64,000 nt of DNA from Alitta virens (taxonomy: Eukaryota; Annelida; Polychaeta; Phyllodocida; Nereididae), in the NCBI GenBank assembly GCA_932294295.1, contig OW028575.1, positions 35,962,253-36,026,252 on the forward strand, given 5' to 3'. Below are positions 14,301-27,046 of this stretch, one piece after another (position 1 is the first letter of the stretch; each line of letters opens with the position of its first letter). A program made the translations under genes and the position numbers. The notes under the pieces were generated by a model. It was given only the letters and a program-made list of their open reading frames with translations. It made no database searches and had not been told where the DNA came from.

Positions 14301-17300
14301 TAATCTGTCAACAACATTAAGTTGTCAACAACATTAAGCTGCCAACAACATTAAGCTGTCAACAACAACATTCTGTCAAAAAAATGAGCTCCCAACAAAA
14401 ATGAGCTCCCAACAAAATTGAGCTGCCAACAAAATTGTGCTGCCAACAACATTGAGCTGCCAACAACATTGAGCTGCCAACAACATTGAGCTATCAACAA
14501 TAACAATCTGTCAACAACAACCACTTGTCAACAACAACTGTCAACAACAACCGTCAACAGCAACCACCTCTGAACAACAAGCCGTCAACAACAACAGTAT
14601 GTCAACAACAACAAGCTGTCAATAACATTAATCCGAAAACAACATTAAGCTGTCAACGACATTAAGCTGTCAACAACATTAAGCTGGCTAACAACATTAA
14701 GCTGTCAACAACAACAATCTGTCAACAACATTAAGCTGCCAACAACATTGTGCTGCCAACATCATTATGCTGTCACCAACAACAAGCTGTAAACAACAAC
14801 AAACTGTCAACAACAACAATCTCTCATCAACTTCCAACTGTCAACAACAACCAACTGTCAACAACAACCGTCAACAGGAACCAACTCTGAAGGACAACCT
14901 GTGAACAACAACAACAACCTTTCAGCAACAACAACCTGTCAGCAACAACAATCTGTCAAGAAGAGCAACCTGTCAACAACATCAATCTGTCAACAATAAC
15001 AAGCTGTCAACAACAACAACCTGTCAACAACAACAACCTGTCAACATCAACAACAACCTGTCAACAACAACAACAACCTTTCAGCAACAACAACCTGTCA
15101 GCAACAACAATCTGTCAAGAAGAGCAATCTGTCAACAACATCAATCTGTCAACAATAACAAGCTGTCAACAACAACAACCTGTCAACAACAACAACCTGT
15201 CAGCAAAAACAACCTGTATACAACAACAATCTGTCAACAATAACAAGCTATCAACAACATTAAGCTATCAACAACATTAAGCTATCAACATTAAGCTGTC
15301 AACAACATTAAGCTGTCAACAACATTAGGCTGTCAACAACATTAAGCTGTCAACATCATTTAGCTGTCAACAACATTGAGCTGTCAGCAATAACAAACTG
15401 TCAACAACAACCAACTGTCAACAACATCAACCTCTCAACAACAGGCTGTCAACAACAACCTGTCAACAACAACAACCTCTCAACAAAAACAACATCTCAA
15501 CAAAAACAACCTGTCAACAACAACAAGCTGTCAACAACAACAACGAACTGTTAACAACAACCATCAACAGGAACCAACACTAAAGAACAACCTGTCAACA
15601 ACAACAACCTGTAAAGAAGAGCAAGCTGTCAACAAAAACAAGCTGTCAACATTGAGCTGTCAACAACATTGAGCTGTCAACAACATTAAGCTGTCAACAA
15701 CATTAAGCTGTCAACAACATTAAGCTGTCAACAACATTAAGCTGTCAACAACATTAAGCTGTCAACAACAATAAGCTGTCAACATCATTGAGCTGTCAAC
15801 AACATTGACCTGTCAGCAACAAGAAACTGTCAACAACAACCAACTGTCAACAACATCAACCTGTCAACAACATTAAGCTGCCAACAACATTATGCTGTCA
15901 CCAACAACAAGCTGTAAACAACAACAAACTGTCAACAACAACAATCTGTCATCAACTTCCAACTGTCAACAACAACCAACTGTCAACAACAACCGTCAAC
16001 AGGAACCAACTCTGAAGAACAACCTGTCAACAACAACAACCTTTCAGCAACAACAACCTGTCTGCAACAACAATCTGTCAAGAAGAGCAACCTGTCAACA
16101 ACATCAATCTGTCAACAATAACAAGCTGTCAACAACAACAACCTGTCAACAACAACAACCTGTCAACAACAACAACAACCTGTCAACATCAACAACAACC
16201 TGTCAACAACAACAAACTGTCAGCAACAACAACCTGTAAGAACATTAAGCTGCCAACAACATTAAGCTGCCAACAACATTAAGCTGCCAACAACAACAAT
16301 CGGCCAACAACAACAATCTGTCAACAACAACAATCTGTCAACAACAACAATCTGTCAACAACAACAATCAGTCAACAACAATCAGTCAACAACAATCAGT
16401 CAACAACAATCAGTCAACAACAATCTGACAACAACAATCTGTCAACAACAATATGTCAACAACAACATTCTGTCAACAAAATTGAGCTTGCAACAAATCT
16501 GAGCTGTTAAAAAATCTGAGCTGCCAACAACACTGAGCTGCCAGCAACATTAAGCTGCCAACAACATTAAGCTGTCAAAAAATTAAGCTGCCAACAACAT
16601 TGAGCTGCCAAAAATATTAAGCTGCCAGCAACATCATGAAGCTGACGACAACATGAAGTTGCCTCCAACATGAAGCTGCCGACAACATTAAGCTGCCGAC
16701 AACATTAAGCTGTCAACAACAACAATCTGTCAACAGCAACCAACTGTCAGGAACAACCAATTGTCAACAACAACCATCAACAACAACAAGCTGTCAACAA
16801 CATTAATCTCTCAACAACATTAAGCTGGCAAACAACATTAAGCTGTCAACAACAACAACCTGTCAACAACGTTAAGCTGTCAACAACGTTAAGCTGTCAA
16901 CAACATTAAGCTGTCAACAACATTAAGCTGTCACCAACAACAAGCTGTAAACAACAACAAACTGTCAACAACAACAATCTCTCATCAACTTCCAACTGTC
17001 AACAACCAACTGTCAACAACAACCGTCAACAGGAACCAACTCTGAAGAACAACCTGTCAACAACAACAACAACCTTTCAGCAACAACAACCTGTCAGCAA
17101 CAACAATCTGTCAAGAAGAGCAACCTGTCAACAACATCAATCTGTCAACAATAACAAGCTGTCAACAACAACAACCTGTCAACAACAACAACCTGTCAAC
17201 ATCAACAACAACCTGTCGACAACAACAACAACCTTTCAGCAACAACAACCTTTCAGCAACAACAACCTGTCAGCAAAAACAACCTGTATACAACAACAAT

Positions 17301-17479
17301 CTGTCAAGAAGAGCAAGCTTTCAACAACAGCAATCAGTCAACAATAAAAAGCTATCAACAACATTAAGCTATCAACAACATTAAGCTATCAACATTAAGC
17401 TGTCAACAACATTAAGCTGTCAACAACATTAGGCTGTCAACAACATTAAGCTGTCAACATCATTGAGCTGTCAACAACA
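11381..17479 (+). repeat. Enlarged L higher-order repeat (6,099 bp)
   Basis: This copy equals L copy 2 plus a 1,119-bp inserted segment (12,274-13,392) and one 17-bp unit that copy 2 had lost; 4,963+1,119+17 gives the observed 6,099. After the insertion, markers again follow L order: the CATCTCAAC departure near 13,868, CCGAAAAC at 14,633, and the later CTGTCACC block near 15,897. A C-to-T change near 15,391 turns a CAA codon of one repeat-derived frame into TAA, showing that these frames are not kept open. Confidence 0.88.
12274..13392 (+). repeat. 1,119-bp inserted satellite segment
   Basis: At 12,274 the order expected in an S or L copy (a CTGGCAAAC unit) is replaced by a run of CTGTCAACAACATTAAG units. 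The expected CTGGCAAAC unit appears only at 13,393. The intervening sequence matches the tail of an L repeat (about 4,629-5,762 in copy 1). It carries two private changes, CAAGAACAAC near 12,516 and a 1-base deletion (ACTGTAGCAAC) near 12,800. Both reappear 6,099 bp downstream, so the two inserted copies share one origin. Confidence 0.85.
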
Positions 17480-20177
17480 TTGAGCTGTCAGCAACAACAA
17501 ACTGTCAACAACAACCAACTGTCAACAACATCAACCTGTCAACAACAGGCTGTCAACAACAACAACCTGTCAACAACAACAACCTCTCAACAACAACAAC
17601 ATCTCAACCAAAACAACCTGTCAACAACAAAAAGCTGTCAACAACAACAACGAACTGTTAACAACAACCGTCAACAGGAACCAACACTAAAGAACAACCT
17701 GTCAACAACAACAACCTGTAAAGAAGAGCAAGCTGTCAACAAAAACAAGCTGTCAACATTGAGCTGTCAACAACATTAAGCTGTCAACAACATTAAGCTG
17801 TCAACAACATTAAGCTGTCAACAACAATAAGCTGTCAACATCATTGAGCTGTCAACAACATTGACCTGTCAGCAACAAGAAACTGTCAACAACAACAATC
17901 TGTCAACAACAACAATCAGTCAACAACAATCAGTCAACAACAATCAGTCAACAACAATCAGTCAACAACAATCTGACAACAACAATCTGTCAACAACAAT
18001 ATGTCAACAACAACATTCTGTCAACAAAATTGAGCTTGCAACAAATCTGAGCTGTTAAAAAATCTGAGCTGCCAACAACACTGAGCTGCCAGCAACATTA
18101 AGCTGCCAACAACATTAAGCTGTCAAAAAATTAAGCTGCCAACAACATTGAGCTGCCAAAAATATTAAGCTGCCAGCAACATCATGAAGCTGACGACAAC
18201 ATGAAGTTGCCTCCAACATGAAGCTGCCGACAACATTAAGCTGCCGACAACATTAAGCTGTCAACAACAACAATCTGTCAACAGCAACCAACTGTCAGGA
18301 ACAACCAATTGTCAACAACAACCGTCAACAACAACAAGCTGTCAACAACATTAATCTCTCAACAACATTAAGCTGTCAACAACATTAAGCTGTCAACAAC
18401 ATTAAGCTGTCAACAACATTAAGCTGTCAACAACATTAAGCTGTCAACAACAATAAGCTGTCAACATCATTGAGCTGTCAACAACATTGACCTGTCAGCA
18501 ACAAGAAACTGTCAACAACAACCAACTGTCAACAACATCAACCTGTCAACAACATTAAGCTGCCAACAACATTATGCTGTCACCAACAACAAGCTGTAAA
18601 CAACAACAAACTGTCAAGAACAACAATCTGTCATCAACTTCCAACTGTCAACAACAACCAACTGTCAACAACAACCGTCAACAGGAACCAACTCTGAAGA
18701 ACAACCTGTCAACAACAACAACCTTTCAGCAACAACAACCTGTCTGCAACAACAATCTGTCAAGAAGAGCAACCTGTCAACAACATCAATCTGTCAACAA
18801 TAACAAGCTGTCAACAACAACAACCTGTCAACAACAACAACCTGTCAACAACAACAACAACCTGTCAACATCAACAACAACCTGTCAACAACAACAAACT
18901 GTAGCAACAACAACCTGTAAGAACATTAAGCTGCCAACAACATTAAGCTGCCAACAACATTAAGCTGCCAACAACAACAATCGGCCAACAACAACAATCT
19001 GTCAACAACAACAATCTGTCAACAACAACAATCTGTCAACAACAACAATCAGTCAACAACAATCAGTCAACAACAATCAGTCAACAACAATCAGTCAACA
19101 ACAATCTGACAACAACAATCTGTCAACAACAATATGTCAACAACAACATTCTGTCAACAAAATTGAGCTTGCAACAAATGTGAGCTGTTAAAAAATCTGA
19201 GCTGCCAACAACACTGAGCTGCCAGCAACATTAAGCTGCCAACAACATTAAGCTGTCAAAAAATTAAGCTGCCAACAACATTGAGCTGCCAAAAATATTA
19301 AGCTGCCAGCAACATCATGAAGCTGACGACAACATGAAGTTGCCTCCAACATGAAGCTGCCGACAACATTAAGCTGCCGACAACATTAAGCTGTCAACAA
19401 CAACAATCTGTCAACAGCAACCAACTGTCAGGAACAACCAATTGTCAACAACAACCGTCAACAACAACAAGCTGTCAACAACATTAATCTCTCAACAACA
19501 TTAAGCTGGCAAACAACATTAAGCTGTCAACAACAACAACCTGTCAACAACGTTAAGCTGTCAACAACGTTAAGCTGTCAACAACGTTAAGCTGTCAACA
19601 ACATTAAGCTGTCAACAACATTAAGCTGTCACCAACAACAAGCTGTAAACAACAACAAACTGTCAACAACAACAATCTCTCATCAACTTCCAACTGTCAA
19701 CAACCAACTGTCAACAACAACCGTCAACAGGAACCAACTCTGAAGAACAACCTGTCAACAACAACAACAACCTTTCAGCAACAACAACCTGTCAGCAACA
19801 ACAATCTGTCAAGAAGAGCAACCTGTCAACAACATCAATCTGTCAACAATAACAAGCTGTCAACAACAACAACCTGTCAACAACAACAACCTGTCAACAT
19901 CAACAACAACCTGTCGACAACAACAACAACCTTTCAGCAACAACAACCTTTCAGCAACAACAACCTGTCAGCAAAAACAACCTGTATACAACAACAATCT
20001 GTCAAGAAGAGCAAGCTTTCAACAACAGCAATCAGTCAACAATAAAAAGCTATCAACAACATTAAGCTATCAACAACATTAAGCTATCAACATTAAGCTG
20101 TCAACAACATTAAGCTGTCAACAACATTAGGCTGTCAACAACATTAAGCTGTCAACATCATTGAGCTGTCAACAACA
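17480..20177 (+). repeat. Enlarged S higher-order repeat (2,698 bp)
   Basis: An S unit carrying the same insertion as the 6,099-bp repeat, here 18,373-19,505 (1,133 bp, because its 14-mer run has four copies rather than three). One extra CAACGTTAAG-type unit near 19,570-19,590 accounts for the remaining 17 bp (1,548+1,133+17=2,698). Positions from 17,480 to about 19,040 lie exactly 6,099 bp downstream of their partners at 11,381 onward, including the private variants of the insertion. Confidence 0.87.
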
Positions 20178-21742
20178 TTGAGCTGTCAGCAACAACAAAC
20201 TGTCAACAACAACCAACTGTCAACAACATCAACCTGTCAACAACAGGCTGTCAACAACAACAACCTGTCAACAACAACAACCTCTCAACAACAACAACAT
20301 CTCAACCAAAACAACCTGTCAACAACAAAAAGCTGTCAACAACAACAACGAACTGTTAACAACAACCGTCAACAGGAACCAACACTAAAGAACAACCTGT
20401 CAACAACAACAACCTGTAAAGAAGAGCAAGCTGTCAACAAAAACAAGCTGTCAACATTGAGCTGTCAACAACATTAAGCTGTCAACAACATTAAGCTGTC
20501 AACAACATTAAGCTGTCAACAACAATAAGCTGTCAACATCATTGAGCTGTCAACAACATTGACCTGTCAGCAACAAGAAACTGTCAACAACAACAATCTG
20601 TCAACAACAACAATCAGTCAACAACAATCAGTCAACAACAATCAGTCAACAACAATCAGTCAACAACAATCTGACAACAACAATCTGTCAACAACAATAT
20701 GTCAACAACAACATTCTGTCAACAAAATTGAGCTTGCAACAAATCTGAGCTGTTAAAAAATCTGAGCTGCCAACAACACTGAGCTGCCAGCAACATTAAG
20801 CTGCCAGCAACATTAAGCTGCCAACAACATTAAGCTGTCAAAAAATTAAGCTGCCAACAACATTGAGCTGCCAAAAATATTAAGCTGCCAGCAACATCAT
20901 GAAGCTGACGACAACATGAAGTTGCCTCCAACATGAAGCTGCCGACAACATTAAGCTGCCGACAACATTAAGCTGTCAACAACAACAATCTGTCAACAGC
21001 AACCAACTGTCAGGAACAACCAATTGTCAACAACAACCGTCAACAACAACAAGCTGTCAACAACATTAATCTCTCAACAACATTAAGCTGGCAAACAACA
21101 TTAAGCTGTCAACAACAACAACCTGTCAACAACGTTAAGCTGTCAACAACGTTAAGCTGTCAACAACATTAAGCTGTCAACAACATTAAGCTGTCACCAA
21201 CAACAAGCTGTAAACAACAACAAACTGTCAACAACAACAATCTCTCATCAACTTCCAACTGTCAACAACCAACTGTCAACAACAACCGTCAACAGGAACC
21301 AACTCTGAAGAACAACCTGTCAACAACAACAACAACCTTTCAGCAACAACAACCTGTCAGCAACAACAATCTGTCAAGAAGAGCAACCTGTCAACAACAT
21401 CAATCTGTCAACAATAACAAGCTGTCAACAACAACAACCTGTCAACAACAACAACCTGTCAACATCAACAACAACCTGTCGACAACAACAACAACCTTTC
21501 AGCAACAACAACCTTTCAGCAACAACAACCTGTCAGCAAAAACAACCTGTATACAACAACAATCTGTCAAGAAGAGCAAGCTTTCAACAACAGCAATCAG
21601 TCAACAATAAAAAGCTATCAACAACATTAAGCTATCAACAACATTAAGCTATCAACATTAAGCTGTCAACAACATTAAGCTGTCAACAACATTAGGCTGT
21701 CAACAACATTAAGCTGTCAACATCATTGAGCTGTCAACAACA
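20178..21742 (+). repeat. S higher-order repeat (1,565 bp)
   Basis: A plain S unit with one extra CTGCCAGCAACATTAAG unit near 20,800, which gives 1,548+17. Marker order is otherwise as in the partial copy at the start of the window. Confidence 0.9.
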
Positions 21743-23259
21743 TTGAGCTGTCAGCAACAACAAACTGTCAACAACAACCAACTGTCAACAACATCAACCT
21801 GTCAACAACAGGCTGTCAACAACAACAACCTGTCAACAACAACAACCTCTCAACAACAACAACATCTCAACCAAAACAACCTGTCAACAACAAAAAGCTG
21901 TCAACAACAACAACGAACTGTTAACAACAACCGTCAACAGGAACCAACACTAAAGAACAACCTGTCAACAACAACAACCTGTAAAGAAGAGCAAGCTGTC
22001 AACAAAAACAAGCTGTCAACATTGAGCTGTCAACAACATTAAGCTGTCAACAACATTAAGCTGTCAACAACATTAAGCTGTCAACAACAATAAGCTGTCA
22101 ACATCATTGAGCTGTCAACAACATTGACCTGTCAGCAACAAGAAACTGTCAACAACAACAATCTGTCAACAACAACAATCAGTCAACAACAATCAGTCAA
22201 CAACAATCAGTCAACAACAATCTGACAACAACAATCTGTCAACAACAATATGTCAACAACAACATTCTGTCAACAAAATTGAGCTTGCAACAAATCTGAG
22301 CTGTTAAAAAATCTGAGCTGCCAACAACACTGAGCTGCCAGCAACATTAAGCTGCCAACAACATTAAGCTGTCAAAAAATTAAGCTGCCAACAACATTGA
22401 GCTGCCAAAAATATTAAGCTGCCAGCAACATCATGAAGCTGACGACAACATGAAGTTGCCTCCAACATGAAGCTGCCGACAACATTAAGCTGCCGACAAC
22501 ATTAAGCTGTCAACAACAACAATCTGTCAACAGCAACCAACTGTCAGGAACAACCAATTGTCAACAACAACCGTCAACAACAACAAGCTGTCAACAACAT
22601 TAATCTCTCAACAACATTAAGCTGGCAAACAACATTAAGCTGTCAACAACAACAACCTGTCAACAACGTTAAGCTGTCAACAACGTTAAGCTGTCAACAA
22701 CATTAAGCTGTCAACAACATTAAGCTGTCACCAACAACAAGCTGTAAACAACAACAAACTGTCAACAACAACAATCTCTCATCAACTTCCAACTGTCAAC
22801 AACCAACTGTCAACAACAACCGTCAACAGGAACCAACTCTGAAGAACAACCTGTCAACAACAACAACAACCTTTCAGCAACAACAACCTGTCAGCAACAA
22901 CAATCTGTCAAGAAGAGCAACCTGTCAACAACATCAATCTGTCAACAATAACAAGCTGTCAACAACAACAACCTGTCAACAACAACAACCTGTCAACATC
23001 AACAACAACCTGTCGACAACAACAACAACCTTTCAGCAACAACAACCTTTCAGCAACAACAACCTGTCAGCAAAAACAACCTGTATACAACAACAATCTG
23101 TCAAGAAGAGCAAGCTTTCAACAACAGCAATCAGTCAACAATAAAAAGCTATCAACAACATTAAGCTATCAACATTAAGCTGTCAACAACATTAAGCTGT
23201 CAACAACATTAGGCTGTCAACAACATTAAGCTGTCAACATCATTGAGCTGTCAACAACA
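21743..23259 (+). repeat. S higher-order repeat (1,517 bp)
   Basis: A plain S unit missing one 14-bp unit near 22,185 and one 17-bp CTATC-type unit near 23,165. The two losses (31 bp) exactly explain the difference from 1,548. Confidence 0.9.
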
Positions 23260-24807
23260 TTGAGCTGTCAGCAACAACAAACTGTCAACAACAACCAACT
23301 GTCAACAACATCAACCTGTCAACAACAGGCTGTCAACAACAACAACCTGTCAACAACAACAACCTCTCAACAACAACAACATCTCAACCAAAACAACCTG
23401 TCAACAACAAAAAGCTGTCAACAACAACAACGAACTGTTAACAACAACCGTCAACAGGAACCAACACTAAAGAACAACCTGTCAACAACAACAACCTGTA
23501 AAGAAGAGCAAGCTGTCAACAAAAACAAGCTGTCAACATTGAGCTGTCAACAACATTAAGCTGTCAACAACATTAAGCTGTCAACAACATTAAGCTGTCA
23601 ACAACAATAAGCTGTCAACATCATTGAGCTGTCAACAACATTGACCTGTCAGCAACAAGAAACTGTCAACAACAACAATCTGTCAACAACAACAATCAGT
23701 CAACAACAATCAGTCAACAACAATCAGTCAACAACAATCAGTCAACAACAATCTGACAACAACAATCTGTCAACAACAATATGTCAACAACAACATTCTG
23801 TCAACAAAATTGAGCTTGCAACAAATCTGAGCTGTTAAAAAATCTGAGCTGCCAACAACACTGAGCTGCCAGCAACATTAAGCTGCCAACAACATTAAGC
23901 TGTCAAAAAATTAAGCTGCCAACAACATTGAGCTGCCAAAAATATTAAGCTGCCAGCAACATCATGAAGCTGACGACAACATGAAGTTGCCTCCAACATG
24001 AAGCTGCCGACAACATTAAGCTGCCGACAACATTAAGCTGTCAACAACAACAATCTGTCAACAGCAACCAACTGTCAGGAACAACCAATTGTCAACAACA
24101 ACCGTCAACAACAACAAGCTGTCAACAACATTAATCTCTCAACAACATTAAGCTGGCAAACAACATTAAGCTGTCAACAACAACAACCTGTCAACAACGT
24201 TAAGCTGTCAACAACGTTAAGCTGTCAACAACATTAAGCTGTCAACAACATTAAGCTGTCACCAACAACAAGCTGTAAACAACAACAAACTGTCAACAAC
24301 AACAATCTCTCATCAACTTCCAACTGTCAACAACCAACTGTCAACAACAACCGTCAACAGGAACCAACTCTGAAGAACAACCTGTCAACAACAACAACAA
24401 CCTTTCAGCAACAACAACCTGTCAGCAACAACAATCTGTCAAGAAGAGCAACCTGTCAACAACATCAATCTGTCAACAATAACAAGCTGTCAACAACAAC
24501 AACCTGTCAACAACAACAACCTGTCAACATCAACAACAACCTGTTGACAACAACAACAACCTTTCAGCAACAACAACCTTTCAGCAACAACAACCTGTCA
24601 GCAAAAACAACCTGTATACAACAACAATCTGTCAAGAAGAGCAAGCTTTCAACAACAGCAATCAGTCAACAATAAAAAGCTATCAACAACATTAAGCTAT
24701 CAACAACATTAAGCTATCAACATTAAGCTGTCAACAACATTAAGCTGTCAACAACATTAGGCTGTCAACAACATTAAGCTGTCAACATCATTGAGCTGTC
24801 AACAACA
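23260..24807 (+). repeat. S higher-order repeat (1,548 bp)
   Basis: A plain S unit of the modal length, the same spacing as between the first two copies in the window. It carries a private substitution (CTGTTGAC instead of CTGTCGAC) near 24,545. Confidence 0.9.
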
Positions 24808-26341
24808 TTGAGCTGTCAGCAACAACAAACTGTCAACAACAACCAACTGTCAACAACATCAACCTGTCAACAACAGGCTGTCAACAACAACAACCTGTCA
24901 ACAACAACAACCTCTCAACAACAACAACATCTCAACCAAAACAACCTGTCAACAACAAAAAGCTGTCAACAACAACAACGAACTGTTAACAACAACCGTC
25001 AACAGGAACCAACACTAAAGAACAACCTGTCAACAACAACAACCTGTAAAGAAGAGCAAGCTGTCAACAAAAACAAGCTGTCAACATTGAGCTGTCAACA
25101 ACATTAAGCTGTCAACAACATTAAGCTGTCAACAACATTAAGCTGTCAACAACAATAAGCTGTCAACATCATTGAGCTGTCAACAACATTGACCTGTCAG
25201 CAACAAGAAACTGTCAACAACAACAATCTGTCAACAACAACAATCAGTCAACAACAATCAGTCAACAACAATCAGTCAACAACAATCTGACAACAACAAT
25301 CTGTCAACAACAATATGTCAACAACAACATTCTGTCAACAAAATTGAGCTTGCAACAAATCTGAGCTGTTAAAAAATCTGAGCTGCCAACAACACTGAGC
25401 TGCCAGCAACATTAAGCTGCCAACAACATTAAGCTGTCAAAAAATTAAGCTGCCAACAACATTGAGCTGCCAAAAATATTAAGCTGCCAGCAACATCATG
25501 AAGCTGACGACAACATGAAGTTGCCTCCAACATGAAGCTGCCGACAACATTAAGCTGCCGACAACATTAAGCTGTCAACAACAACAATCTGTCAACAGCA
25601 ACCAACTGTCAGGAACAACCAATTGTCAACAACAACCGTCAACAACAACAAGCTGTCAACAACATTAATCTCTCAACAACATTAAGCTGGCAAACAACAT
25701 TAAGCTGTCAACAACAACAACCTGTCAACAACGTTAAGCTGTCAACAACGTTAAGCTGTCAACAACATTAAGCTGTCAACAACATTAAGCTGTCACCAAC
25801 AACAAGCTGTAAACAACAACAAACTGTCAACAACAACAATCTCTCATCAACTTCCAACTGTCAACAACCAACTGTCAACAACAACCGTCAACAGGAACCA
25901 ACTCTGAAGAACAACCTGTCAACAACAACAACAACCTTTCAGCAACAACAACCTGTCAGCAACAACAATCTGTCAAGAAGAGCAACCTGTCAACAACATC
26001 AATCTGTCAACAATAACAAGCTGTCAACAACAACAACCTGTCAACAACAACAACCTGTCAACATCAACAACAACCTGTCGACAACAACAACAACCTTTCA
26101 GCAACAACAACCTTTCAGCAACAACAACCTGTCAGCAAAAACAACCTGTATACAACAACAATCTGTCAAGAAGAGCAAGCTTTCAACAACAGCAATCAGT
26201 CAACAATAAAAAGCTATCAACAACATTAAGCTATCAACAACATTAAGCTATCAACATTAAGCTGTCAACAACATTAAGCTGTCAACAACATTAGGCTGTC
26301 AACAACATTAAGCTGTCAACATCATTGAGCTGTCAACAACA
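24808..26341 (+). repeat. S higher-order repeat (1,534 bp)
   Basis: A plain S unit with three rather than four 14-bp units near 25,245, which accounts for the 14-bp difference from the modal length. Confidence 0.9.
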
Positions 26342-26548
26342 TTGAGCTGTCAGCAACAACAAACTGTCAACAACAACCAACTGTCAACAACATCAACCTG
26401 TCAACAACAGGCTGTCAACAACAACAACCTGTCAACAACAACAACCTCTCAACAACAACAACATCTCAACCAAAACAACCTGTCAACAACAAAAAGCTGT
26501 CAACAACAACAACGAACTGTTAACAACAACCGTCAACAGGAACCAACA
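26342..26548 (+). repeat. Truncated S higher-order repeat
   Basis: This copy follows S order for about 207 bp, through the GGAACCAACA motif, where other copies continue with CTAAAGAAC. Here the sequence switches abruptly to reversed-orientation satellite. The remaining ~1.34 kb of the S unit is absent. Confidence 0.9.
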
Positions 26549-26550
26549 GT
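26546..26550. other. Orientation switch 1 (+ to reversed)
   Basis: Left of the junction the sequence matches the + motif GGAACCAACA. Right of it the sequence matches ACAGTTGGAAGTTGATGAG, the reverse complement of the CATCAACTTCCAACTGT marker. The bases ACA fit both sides, so there is 3-bp microhomology at most. The two sides come from different positions of the higher-order repeat, so this is a join between offset copies rather than a simple palindrome centre. Confidence 0.88.
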
Positions 26551-26571
26551 TGGAAGTTGATGAGAGATTGT

Positions 26572-27046
26572 TGTTGTTAACGGTTCGTTGTTGTTTACAG
26601 CTTATTGTTGGTGACAGCATAATGTTGTTGGCAGCTTAGTTTTGTTGGCAGCTTAATGTTGTTGAGAACTTAATGTTGTTGACAGCTTAATGTTCTTGAC
26701 AGGTTGTTGTTGCTGACAGTTTGTTGTTGTTGACAGGTTGTTGTTGATGTTGACAGGTTGTTGTTGTTGTTGACAGCTTGTTATTGTTGAAAGCTTGCTC
26801 TTCTTTACAGGTTGTTGTTGCTGTTGACAGGTTGTTCTTCAGAGTTGGTTCCTGTTGACGGTTGTTGTTAACAGTTCGATGTTGTTTACAGCTTATTGTT
26901 GGTGACAGCATAATGTTGTTGGCAGCTTAATTTTGTTGGCCGCTTAATGTTGTTGACAACTTAATGTTGTTGACAGCTTTATGTTCTTGACAGGTTGTTG
27001 TTGCTGACAGTTTGTTGTTGTTGACAGGTTGTTGTTGATGTTGAGA
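26572..27046 (-). repeat. 291-bp tandem duplication in the reversed block
   Basis: Sequence at about 26,572-26,755 recurs at about 26,863-27,046. Two anchors give the same offset of 291: CTTATTGTTG at 26,601 and 26,892, and AGGTTGTTGTTGCTGACAG at 26,701 and 26,992. The copies share the uncommon GCTTATTGTTGG variant but differ by several substitutions (GTTCG versus GTTCGA, TTAGTTTTG versus TTAATTTTG), so the duplication is not brand new. Confidence 0.75.

Larger units (their letters stand above)
1..26548 (+). repeat. 17-bp satellite array, left block (+ orientation)
   Basis: The block is made entirely of head-to-tail ~17-bp units reading CTGTCAACAACATTAAG or CTGTCAACAACAACAAC on the + strand. 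Recurrent variants are CTGCCAACAACATTAAG, CTGTCAACAACAATAAG, CTGTCAAGAAGAGCAAC, CTGTCATCAACTTCCAA, CTGTAAACAACAACAAA and CTGTCACCAACAACAAG. Most length variants differ by one AAC triplet (14, 17, 20, 23 nt); a few diverged units are 16 or 18 nt. The + strand is A/C-rich and poor in G. Variant units recur in fixed order, which defines the higher-order repeats listed separately. No unique sequence of any size interrupts the block. No function can be read from it; a satellite in heterochromatin is the natural interpretation (inference). Confidence 0.97.

Noticed and set aside
26575..26600. CENP-B box (TTCGTTG seen in GTTCGTTGTTG)
   Set aside because: Only the first seven bases of the box match; the required CGGG half is absent here and at the other GTTCGTTG sites.
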